Of a stretch of 41,891 bases of DNA, positions 1-6,456 are shown piece after piece (position 1 is the first letter of the stretch; every line of letters starts with the position of its first letter). The position numbers were made by a program, and so were the translations under genes. The notes beneath the pieces are model-generated. The model was not told the origin of the DNA. It saw nothing but the letters and a program-made list of their open reading frames with translations, and did not search any database. Origin of the DNA: Lentisphaerota bacterium (lineage in GTDB: Bacteria; Verrucomicrobiota; Lentisphaeria; Victivallales; UBA1829); the NCBI GenBank assembly GCA_015061915.1, contig SUVR01000016.1:1-41891 (forward strand), written 5' to 3'.

Positions 1-10
1 CCCTGAAACA

Positions 11-124
11 TGATTTTTCGTGACTTTTTCAAGAAAAAATCACAGCCGATGCGTCAAAATTGGTTTGACGCTGAAAAAATCAACTTTTTAACAAGATGAG
101 CCAAAACGTTTTGAAATTGGCTCA
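11..124. repeat. Three consecutive palindromes upstream of mraZ
   Basis: Three inverted repeats lie in a row in this AT-rich leader. TGATTTTT (11-18) pairs with AAAAATCA (35-42). GCGTCAAA (51-58) pairs with TTTGACGC (64-71) around a 5-base centre. TGAGCCAA (97-104) pairs with TTGGCTCA (117-124). No coding region is seen in 1-214. They could be operators, or terminators of a gene left of the window; none has a clean GC stem plus long T-run, so a regulatory or structural role is as likely. Confidence 0.5.
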
Positions 125-143
125 AAATATTTTCAAAAAGGGC

Positions 144-171
144 TTGATTTTTTTGAAAAGTGGGGTATAAT
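144..171 (+). promoter_or_regulatory. Sigma70-type promoter of the mraZ operon
   Basis: TTGATT (144-149), a 16-base spacer and a perfect TATAAT (166-171). Transcription would start near 178, leaving a leader of about 37 bases. The -10 element sits inside the first TGG box of the MraZ-box array, which is what autoregulation by MraZ would need. Confidence 0.7.
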
Positions 172-220
172 GGTCATAGATGGAATAAAATGGAATAAAA
201 TGGAATAATTTGGAATGATT
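161..220 (+). promoter_or_regulatory. Array of six 10-bp-phased TGG boxes (MraZ operator)
   Basis: TGG occurs at 161, 171, 181, 191, 201 and 211, exactly one per 10 bp; the last four units all begin TGGAAT. MraZ proteins are known to bind short TGG/GTG-type direct repeats of about 10-bp period in front of their own operon. The array covers the -10 element, the whole leader and the mraZ start codon (215), so binding should block both initiation and early elongation. The period and position are visible; the binding is inferred. Confidence 0.8.
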
Positions 221-709
221 GCTTTTTGCGGATACGACAGATGTTCGATCGACTCCAGCGGACGCCTCAAGCTCAGCCCCGCTGTCCTCGCCGATTTCGG
301 CGGGACCGGTGCGGGATTGGTCGCACGGTGTCTGCCGGAAGGATGCATTGCCGTTTATCCCGAAGCATATTTTCAGAAAATGCGTCAGGCGGGAAGCGAA
401 AATTCTGCAGTTCTGGCGGCATCCAGTGCATTATACCGCAGAAATTTGCGTATGCTGAACGCTATGAGTTCGCCCGTGACCATTTCGCCCCAGGGGCGGA
501 TCACTCTGCCTGCTGATTTCCGGAAACTTGCCGGAATCGATCAGACGCCGGACGTGGTGGTCGTCGGGGTGGAAGTCGGGGTGGAGATCTGGTCGTTGCA
601 GCGTTGGAACGAAGAGCAGACCCGGATTGATGATCACATGGCGCTGCGGGATGAGTTGGAAATGAAAAGAGATCTTGAAGATCTGAATAAAAATGATGAA
701 AAAAAGTGA
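215..709 (+). CDS. mraZ: MraZ-like transcriptional regulator
   Basis: A 164-residue protein with the two SpoVT/AbrB-like halves of MraZ. The first begins at GYDRCSIDSSGRLKLS (residues 6-21). The second is ITISPQGRITLPADFRKL-like in the middle of the protein (around residues 88-106), followed by the characteristic VEIWSLQRWNEE. MraZ forms a ring that binds repeats in front of division/cell-wall genes and represses its own operon. The start at 215 matches the usual MraZ N-terminus, although it lies in the last TGG box and has no Shine-Dalgarno, so translation may be nearly leader-independent. The C-terminal 30 residues are a charged tail. The usual next gene, rsmH (mraW), is absent; the operon goes straight to three membrane proteins of division type. 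Confidence 0.85.
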   Translation: MIAFCGYDRCSIDSSGRLKLSPAVLADFGGTGAGLVARCLPEGCIAVYPEAYFQKMRQAGSENSAVLAASSALYRRNLRMLNAMSSPVTISPQGRITLPADFRKLAGIDQTPDVVVVGVEVGVEIWSLQRWNEEQTRIDDHMALRDELEMKRDLEDLNKNDEKK

Positions 710-716
710 GGAACGG

Positions 717-980
717 ATGAAAAATACAATTTGGAAAAAGATCGGGGGCGGCGTGATCCTGGGTGGCGCCTTGCTGTTGATCGGGGCAACAAGCCTGAAA
801 AATAGATCGTTGATTGAGAAGAAGCAGCTGGAACAGGATCGGTGCCGGGAAGCTGCGGTGCAGTTGGAAGGAATCGCTCCCGGTTCAAATTGGAAAGAAA
901 TGGCGCTCCGGAATCCGGAATTTTGTATCCGGGCGGGGCATACGGTATTACGCGGAACCAACGGAAAGGTGACGGAATGA
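717..980 (+). CDS. Small bitopic membrane protein in FtsL/DivIC position
   Basis: An 87-residue protein. The start at 717 is preferred over ATG 693 because GAGGA (708-712) precedes it at suitable spacing and the mraZ stop is at 707-709. Layout: short basic N-terminus (MKNTIWKK), one membrane helix (about residues 9-27), then a charged stretch rich in E, K, Q and R that could form a coiled coil (about 30-50), and a polar C-terminus. This is the size and topology of FtsL/DivIC, and it sits where ftsL sits in division clusters, directly before a class B PBP gene. Sequence similarity to FtsL cannot be claimed by eye. It overlaps a second ATG by ATGA at 977-980. Confidence 0.6.
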   Translation: MKNTIWKKIGGGVILGGALLLIGATSLKNRSLIEKKQLEQDRCREAAVQLEGIAPGSNWKEMALRNPEFCIRAGHTVLRGTNGKVTE

Positions 981-990
981 AAGGCTGGGT

Positions 991-1698
991 ATGGAATTTC
1001 GTTTCAGGTCTGCTGTTCTTCTGACCTTTTTTGTCCTGTGGGCAGTCATTGCGGCTTTTACTCTTTACCGCAGAACAGTAGCAGAAGGAGAGCGTCTCTC
1101 GGAACGCAGCGAGTCTTTCGCCCGGAAGGAGGGCGTTCTTCCCGCAGCCAGAGGAAGGATCCTGGATGCAAACGGTGTGCCGCTTGCGTGGACCGGACTT
1201 CATTTTTCCCTTTATCTTTACAACTCTCCGAATGGTATCAGCGGTAATTTGAAAGATTTTCTTGCAACCCGTTTCAAGATTACTGAGATCCCGGAATTTC
1301 TGCCGGGTCAGGAAGAAATCTTACTTTTGGATGAGCTGCCCGTTCTCTCGGAAGCGGAACTGACATCCCTTTTTTCCATACCGGAACAATACCCTTTGCT
1401 TCACATCCGCACAACTCACCGCCGGATCAATGTCGATTATCCGCAGCTTGCTGTTTTGCTCGGTGAATGTGCTGCGGATGAGGATGGGGTCCCCCATGGC
1501 GTCAGCGGTTGGGAACTGGAGTTCGATCAAGCTCTCTCCGGTACACCCGGTACTTTTACTGTGATGCGTGACCGGAACGGAAAGTGGATGCCGGGAACTT
1601 TGAAGATGATCACGATGCCGGTTCCCGGAAAAGATGTGCGGTTGAAGGTGACTCTGGAGGAACTGATCGGGAAAGAAGGTGAAGCATGGAAAAAATAA
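991..1698 (+). CDS. Class B PBP pedestal domain without transpeptidase
   Basis: A 235-residue protein. Residues 8-26 are a membrane anchor. RGRILDANGVPLA (54-66) is the hallmark start of the PBP dimerisation (pedestal) domain. GVSGWELEFDQALSG (170-184) and VPGKDVRLKV (211-220) are the motifs that end it. In PBP2/FtsI the transpeptidase domain (SxxK, SxN, KTG) starts just there; this protein instead stops after 15 more residues, and its end overlaps the start of the SEDS gene (1686). There is no frameshifted continuation: the next frame holds ftsW. In SEDS-PBP pairs the pedestal is known to contact and activate the polymerase, so a regulator-only role is a reasonable inference. A clear ribosome site for 991 is lacking; a 15-codon frame from ATG 977 runs across the start and may couple translation. 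Confidence 0.75.
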   Translation: MEFRFRSAVLLTFFVLWAVIAAFTLYRRTVAEGERLSERSESFARKEGVLPAARGRILDANGVPLAWTGLHFSLYLYNSPNGISGNLKDFLATRFKITEIPEFLPGQEEILLLDELPVLSEAELTSLFSIPEQYPLLHIRTTHRRINVDYPQLAVLLGECAADEDGVPHGVSGWELEFDQALSGTPGTFTVMRDRNGKWMPGTLKMITMPVPGKDVRLKVTLEELIGKEGEAWKK

Positions 1699-2831
1699 AA
1701 CGGCTTCTTTCCATGATCCAGCATCCTCCGCTGGCGCCTCTGGCGGCAATTACGCTGTTTGCCCTGTGGGGATGTCTTTTGATTTATACCGCCAAAGCCT
1801 TCGGAAACAATCCCGCATATTTTGCCGGAAGACAACTGATCTGGCTTGGCATCGGGATCGCTGTTTTCTGTATTACGGTCATGATCCCCTTTTATTATTA
1901 TGAAAAATGGGCATCATGGATCTACTGTTTTGCTGTTCTTGTTCTGGTCGGCGTTCTGATTTTCGGGAAAAAGATCAATGGCATGACCGGCTGGTTTGAA
2001 CTGGGGGATGATATTCTGTTTCAGCCATCGGAATTCGCAAAAGGTGCAATGATCCTCTTTTTAAGTTCTCTTGCCGGAAAAGATGAATGGAATGGCAGGC
2101 ACGGTCGCAGCTTCGTGAAAGTTCTGCTTCCTGCACTGATTTGCTGCGGACTCGTAATGCTGGAGCCGGATCTGGGGTCCGCACTGGTTATTTCCGGCGC
2201 TTTTCTGATCGTCTTTTTTATTGCCGGTGGTGATTTGAAGTATATTTTACTTTGCATCGCCGGTGTCGGTGCAGCTGCAATCACGTTCCTTTTTATGCGT
2301 CCTTACGCGATGAAACGGATCACAGATTTTTTCAGCAGCGATGGCGAAATGTGGCATCTGAAACAGTTTCTCTACACGCTGGCACGGGGCGGGTGGACCG
2401 GCAGCAGCGAAGGCGGCGCTCTCTGGGCAAATTCTTATCTGCCGCTGCCTCATACCGATTCCCTTTACGCTACGATCGTGGAGGCAGCCGGATTCGTGGG
2501 CGGATTGATCGTACTTGGATTGTTTGTTCTGCTCGGAATTTTGTTCAGTTGTATGGCACAACGGGACAATATCAGCCGGTCAGCCGCAATCTATGTCAGC
2601 ACGATCGGGATGCTTTATCTGATGCAGGCACTGCTCCATATCAGCGTCAATCTCGTGATGGTGCCGACAACCGGAATCACCTTGCCGCTCCTCAGCTACG
2701 GCGGCAGCTCCCTGATCTCAACAATGATCGCATTCGGTGTCGCTTTTTCTGCGATCCGCAGCCATAAACCAACGGTCACGCAGAGCGCCGCCGGGGACGC
2801 AGCGCCGGAGCCTGGCTCCGGCAGCCGCTGA
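1686..2831 (+). CDS. ftsW: FtsW/RodA (SEDS) peptidoglycan glycosyltransferase
   Basis: A 381-residue polytopic inner-membrane protein of normal SEDS length. It polymerises lipid II into glycan strands. Visible family motifs are QPSEFAK (113-119), EPDLGSALV (160-168), LPLPHTDSLYATIVEAAG (252-269; D258 aligns with the essential Asp of RodA), VPTTGITLP and LSYGGSS near the end. TTGITLP-LLSYGGSS is closer to FtsW than to RodA, but the split is not certain by eye. It overlaps the headless PBP gene by 13 bases, so the two are surely co-translated. The last residues (SAAGDAAPEPGSGSR) are encoded by the left arm of a long inverted repeat and look like repeat-derived read-through. Confidence 0.9.
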   Translation: MEKIKRLLSMIQHPPLAPLAAITLFALWGCLLIYTAKAFGNNPAYFAGRQLIWLGIGIAVFCITVMIPFYYYEKWASWIYCFAVLVLVGVLIFGKKINGMTGWFELGDDILFQPSEFAKGAMILFLSSLAGKDEWNGRHGRSFVKVLLPALICCGLVMLEPDLGSALVISGAFLIVFFIAGGDLKYILLCIAGVGAAAITFLFMRPYAMKRITDFFSSDGEMWHLKQFLYTLARGGWTGSSEGGALWANSYLPLPHTDSLYATIVEAAGFVGGLIVLGLFVLLGILFSCMAQRDNISRSAAIYVSTIGMLYLMQALLHISVNLVMVPTTGITLPLLSYGGSSLISTMIAFGVAFSAIRSHKPTVTQSAAGDAAPEPGSGSR

Positions 2832-2857
2832 AAAAAGCCCGATTCCGGGCTTTTTTC
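2830..2857 (+). terminator. Rho-independent terminator of the ftsW operon
   Basis: A 12-bp stem, GAAAAAAGCCCG / CGGGCTTTTTTC, around ATTC. It overlaps the ftsW stop codon region. The T-run forms part of the stem. Confidence 0.85.
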
Positions 2858-2867
2858 AACGGCTTAT

Positions 2868-2906
2868 AAAAAATGCAGACCGCTTTTTTGCGGTCTGCAT
2901 TTTTTA
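2868..2906. terminator. Second terminator, likely bidirectional (ftsW and miaB)
   Basis: AAAAAATGCAGACCGC pairs with GCGGTCTGCATTTTT around six T. A-run and T-run flank the stem, so it should stop transcription from both sides, serving ftsW from the left and the convergent miaB (stop at 2946) from the right. Confidence 0.85.
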
Positions 2907-2945
2907 TTGCTGCGTCCCCGGCGACACTCTGCGTGGTGTGTGAGT

Positions 2946-4289
2946 TTACTCAACGACTTCGCCGTAGAGGGTCATAGGGGTTGCCCGGACGATTTTTACT
3001 TTAACCAGATCGCCTGCTTTGATTTCCTGTTTCGGTTCAAAGACTGCCAGTTTGAATGTATCAGTTCTTCCGGACCAGCGTTTGGGATTCCGTTTACTGG
3101 GACCGTCCACGAGCAGGACATATTCTTTTCCAACGAGGCTGGCATTTTTACTGCACTGCCGTTCTTCCAGATCTTTCAGCAGGATCTGATTCCGTTCTTC
3201 CTTGACGTCCTGCGGCACATCGTCATCCATCCGGGCGGAGACGGTCCCCTGTCGCGGGGAGTATTTGAAGATGAACGCATTATCGAAACCGACATCGTTC
3301 ATGACCTGTCGTGTCATGTTGAATTCTTCATCGGTTTCGGTGGGAAAACCCACGATCACGTCGGTGGAGAATGTGATTTCCGGCACCAGAGCCCGCAGGC
3401 TGTTGACAATGTGCATATATTTTGCCACATCGTACGGACGGTTCATCTTTTTGAGGACCCGGTCTGAACCGGATTGCAGGGGCAGGTGGATGCTTTTGCA
3501 GATCTTCGGTTCGGCGGCGATGGTCTCGATGAGCTTTTTATTGAAGTATGCGGGATGGGGTGAGGTGAAACGGATCCGTTCCAGACCGTCGATCTTTGCG
3601 ATTTCTTTCAGCAGGTCGGCGAAGGGGGAGAGATCGTCCGGCAGATTGGGTGCATGGCGACCCAGACCGAATGCCGCCACATTCTGACCGAGAAGCATAA
3701 TCTCTTTCACGCCGTGCCGTACCAGTTCCCGTGCTTCCTCCACAATGCTTTCCGGGTTCCGGCTCCGTTCGTGTCCGCGCACATATGGAACGATACAGTA
3801 ACTGCAGTAGCGGTCACAACCGCGCATGATGGAGATGAAGGCATTGTGCTTGATCGTATCGGTCCGGTGCATATCGATTCCGGGGGTGTCGGCGCCGCAG
3901 CGTTCCCGCAGGTCAAGCTTGCTGCCGGTTCCGTTCAGGATCTGTTCCACGGCATCGGGGATGCTGTGGATCTGATCGGTCCCGATCACAAAATCCAGAT
4001 GGGGGATCGTCTTGAGCAGTTCTTCGCCCCGGCTCTGCGCCATACAGCCCATCAAGCCGAAGATCATGTGCTTCCGTTCGGCTTTGATCCGTTTCATGAT
4101 CCCCAGCTTCCCGATGGCTTTCCGTTCTGCCTGATCCCGCACGCTGCAGGTGTTCAGGATCACGATATCGGCTTCATTTTCATCTTCGGTGGGCAGGTAA
4201 CCGTGTGCAATGAGCAGGGCGGATGCGGAATCCGAATCCCGCTCGTTCATCTGACACCCGTATGTCTTGATATGAAATTTCAGTGCCAT
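2946..4289 (-). CDS. miaB: tRNA-2-methylthio-N6-dimethylallyladenosine synthase
   Basis: A 447-residue radical-SAM methylthiotransferase that adds the 2-methylthio group to i6A37 of tRNAs reading UNN codons. The N-terminal UPF0004 domain carries the cluster cysteines in KTYGCQMN (C12), NTCSVRDQAE (C48) and GLMGCMAQ. The radical-SAM motif is RGCDRYCSYCIVPYVRG. A TRAM domain closes the C-terminus. The length is that of MiaB rather than MtaB or RimO, and CQMNERDSD is MiaB-typical. The ATG overlaps the proB stop (TGATG), so it is translationally coupled to proB. Confidence 0.95.
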   Translation of the reverse strand: MALKFHIKTYGCQMNERDSDSASALLIAHGYLPTEDENEADIVILNTCSVRDQAERKAIGKLGIMKRIKAERKHMIFGLMGCMAQSRGEELLKTIPHLDFVIGTDQIHSIPDAVEQILNGTGSKLDLRERCGADTPGIDMHRTDTIKHNAFISIMRGCDRYCSYCIVPYVRGHERSRNPESIVEEARELVRHGVKEIMLLGQNVAAFGLGRHAPNLPDDLSPFADLLKEIAKIDGLERIRFTSPHPAYFNKKLIETIAAEPKICKSIHLPLQSGSDRVLKKMNRPYDVAKYMHIVNSLRALVPEITFSTDVIVGFPTETDEEFNMTRQVMNDVGFDNAFIFKYSPRQGTVSARMDDDVPQDVKEERNQILLKDLEERQCSKNASLVGKEYVLLVDGPSKRNPKRWSGRTDTFKLAVFEPKQEIKAGDLVKVKIVRATPMTLYGEVVE

Positions 4290-5419
4290 CAGAGAACCAC
4301 CAGATTGTTGCGGTGAATGATCTCTTCTTCCGTGGCGCTGCCGATGGCGTTCCGGATGTCAGCGGTCTGTTTCCCGACCAATTTCCGGCAATCGGACGAG
4401 CTGAAATTCGTTTTCCCCTTGGCGATGACTTTGCCATCCAGTGCGCAGATCTCCACAATATCGCCCCGTTTGAACGAGCCTTTTACGCCCACCAGACCGG
4501 CAGGAAGCAGGCTGCACGCTGTCTTCCGGAGTGCCCGGACTGCCCCGTTATCCACCACCACTTTTCCTTTGACGGTGGAGAAGGTATTGATCCAACGTTT
4601 TTTCGATTCCATTTTATGTTTCATGCCTTCCGCCGGGATGAAGATCGTACCTACATCCTCGCCGTTGAAGATCTTTTCCAGGATCCGTTCCTCTCTGCCG
4701 TCTGCGATCCAGAGCGCTTCACCGGCGCTGTTCAGGATCTCGGCAGCTTTCAGCTTGCTGGTCATACCGCCGATGGAGAAGTTGCCGTCATCGGTTCCGG
4801 ACGCCATATCGTGCTGTTCTTTGGTCACGCCCTGAACTACGCTGATGCGATCGCCGAGAGAGCCGTCTTCGTTAGGCTTGAGCAGCCCGTTCACGGTGGT
4901 CAGAATCACGGTCAGGTCGGCGCGGGTCATGGAACCCATAAGGGATGCGAGGGAGTCGTTATCGCCGAACTTGAGTTCATCCACGGAAACCGGGTCGTTT
5001 TCGTTGAGGATCGGCAGGACATTCCGGGAGAGCAACGCTTCAATACAGTTTTCCAGATTGAGATGCCGTTCCCGGGCGCGCAGATCGTCTGCAGTCAGCA
5101 GCAGCTGGGCGGCGTGAAAGCCCCGTTTCTGACATTCTGCCTGATAAAGGGACATCAGCTTGACCTGTCCGATCGCCGCCAGCGCCTGGACTTCGGAAAG
5201 GTGCGACGGTCTTTTTTTCAGTTTCAGCATCTTCATTGCCGTACCAACGGCGCCGGAGGAGACAAAGATAACCTGTCTGCCCGTGCTGCGAATCCATGCG
5301 ATCTGGTCCACCAGCTGCGGGATCGCCTGCGGATCGGTCAGCAGGCGGGTGCCTGCCTTGATGACGATCCGGTGACAGCGTTCGATCAGGTCTTTGCGTA
5401 ATTTTACAGCGTTATTCAT
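4289..5419 (-). CDS. proB: Glutamate 5-kinase
   Basis: A 376-residue enzyme that phosphorylates glutamate in the first step of proline synthesis. The N-terminal amino-acid-kinase domain shows VIKAGTRLL (19-27), FVSSGAVG, LNENDPVSVDELKFGDND (substrate and Mg site) and GGMTSKLKAAE. A C-terminal PUA domain covers about residues 280-365. proA, usually adjacent, is not in the window. It starts 18 bases after the 5'-nucleotidase stop and lacks a clear Shine-Dalgarno, so coupling to upstream translation is likely. Confidence 0.93.
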   Translation of the reverse strand: MNNAVKLRKDLIERCHRIVIKAGTRLLTDPQAIPQLVDQIAWIRSTGRQVIFVSSGAVGTAMKMLKLKKRPSHLSEVQALAAIGQVKLMSLYQAECQKRGFHAAQLLLTADDLRARERHLNLENCIEALLSRNVLPILNENDPVSVDELKFGDNDSLASLMGSMTRADLTVILTTVNGLLKPNEDGSLGDRISVVQGVTKEQHDMASGTDDGNFSIGGMTSKLKAAEILNSAGEALWIADGREERILEKIFNGEDVGTIFIPAEGMKHKMESKKRWINTFSTVKGKVVVDNGAVRALRKTACSLLPAGLVGVKGSFKRGDIVEICALDGKVIAKGKTNFSSSDCRKLVGKQTADIRNAIGSATEEEIIHRNNLVVL

Positions 5420-5437
5420 AAGGATTGACTTTCTGAT

Positions 5438-6364
5438 TTACTTGTTGATCGTGCCGAAAGGGATATGTACGCTGGGCGTGTACGGCGAGGAGGATTCCAG
5501 GTGCGGGTAGCGCTGGTCGTCAAAGAAAATATGGGGCTTGAGAATAGAAAGCGCCCGACCTTTTTCGATCCCGCCGAGCAGGAATGTCTGATCTACCGTA
5601 ATATCCCAGCTCCGGAGAGTGGAAACGATCCGCTGGTCTGCCGGTGCGCTGCGCGCAGTCACGATCGCCGTCTTGAGGAACCGTTTGTATGCGGGATCTT
5701 TTTCCTGCAGAGCGTCTTCCATTTTCCGGATGGATGCCAGTTTGGAGAGCAATGCGGCAAGCGGTCCCTGGGGAAGGGGATTGGCAGCGTTGGCGTTTTC
5801 CGTCATCTGGAAAAGTTTAAGCCCGCCGGCTTTGTAAACGATTTCTGCCGAGTCATCGGCAAGAACACCGTCGAAGTCGAACGCGATCCGCAGTTCATCG
5901 TCATTTTCGTCATCGGTTGCGGCGCTGTCCAGCACCTGACCGGCTGCGTACCCCTGCGCTGCCGCCTGCCGTACATCGTCTTCATTGGCAGAGAGGAACA
6001 GCGCCACATTGTAAGCGGGGATATAGGCATAGGGGGAAGCACCGGTGGTGAATGCGGCAAGCTGGATCGGCAGTTTATAGTGACGGATACTGTGCATAAC
6101 GCGTGCGCCGGTATCCGGGTCATTGTGGGAAAGCAGAACCACTTCCACCGGGTGTTCTTCCGGGAAAAGTTCGTTCAGATGCAGAAAACGCTTGATGAAA
6201 GGATATGCGATCCCGGTCTGTAAAACATCCTGCTGATGCGCACGTTGATACTCCCGGTATGCGGCAATCCCGTTGCTGCGGAAGATCGTGTCGGCTTCGT
6301 CCAGACGGAATAATGCGCTGGAGGCAACGCCGATCACGAGCTTTTCTTCAATGTTGTAAGCCAT
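5438..6364 (-). CDS. Cytosolic 5'-nucleotidase (cN-I family)
   Basis: About 308 residues from the ATG at 6364 (MAYNIEEKLVIGVASSALF), chosen over an ATG 30 bases upstream because AAGGA precedes only the inner one. The protein matches the PF06189 cytosolic 5'-nucleotidase family, a HAD-type fold. Landmarks are DTGARVMHSIRHYKL, the nucleophile motif FDFDGVLADD, TARSAPA and FFDDQRYPH. It should dephosphorylate nucleoside monophosphates. It forms an operon with proB and miaB, without an obvious functional link. An acidic insert (ATDDENDDE) precedes the nucleophile motif. Confidence 0.8.
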   Translation of the reverse strand: MAYNIEEKLVIGVASSALFRLDEADTIFRSNGIAAYREYQRAHQQDVLQTGIAYPFIKRFLHLNELFPEEHPVEVVLLSHNDPDTGARVMHSIRHYKLPIQLAAFTTGASPYAYIPAYNVALFLSANEDDVRQAAAQGYAAGQVLDSAATDDENDDELRIAFDFDGVLADDSAEIVYKAGGLKLFQMTENANAANPLPQGPLAALLSKLASIRKMEDALQEKDPAYKRFLKTAIVTARSAPADQRIVSTLRSWDITVDQTFLLGGIEKGRALSILKPHIFFDDQRYPHLESSSPYTPSVHIPFGTINK

Positions 6365-6412
6365 CGTTTGCCGGTCCTTCTTTATGCAGTACATTTTTTG
6401 ATATATTTATAT

Positions 6413-6441
6413 AAAATACACCCGCGCGTACTGCTTTGCAA
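6413..6441 (-). promoter_or_regulatory. Promoter of the nucleotidase-proB-miaB operon
   Basis: Read on the minus strand: TTGCAA (6441-6436), 17 bases, TATTTT (6418-6413). The -35 box overlaps a 17-bp sequence (6438-6454) nearly identical to one at 40749-40765, which contains the AAGTCCTTG motif. Confidence 0.55.
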
Positions 6442-6456
6442 GGACTTTTTTGCAAA

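Larger units (their letters stand above)
2777..2935. repeat. Composite palindromic element around stacked terminators
   Basis: A 27-bp arm (2777-2803) is repeated inverted at 2909-2935 with 25 of 27 bases matching. Between the arms lie a GC hairpin (GCCGGAGCC 2804-2812 / GGCTCCGGC 2814-2822) and two complete terminator hairpins. The left arm lies inside the 3' end of ftsW. A second element of the same plan but different sequence is at 17999-18122. Confidence 0.75.

Noticed and set aside
2907-3467. Long open frames opposite miaB, proB and the beta-helix gene
   Set aside because: They are antisense to well-supported genes and have no family motifs; such frames are expected at this base composition.
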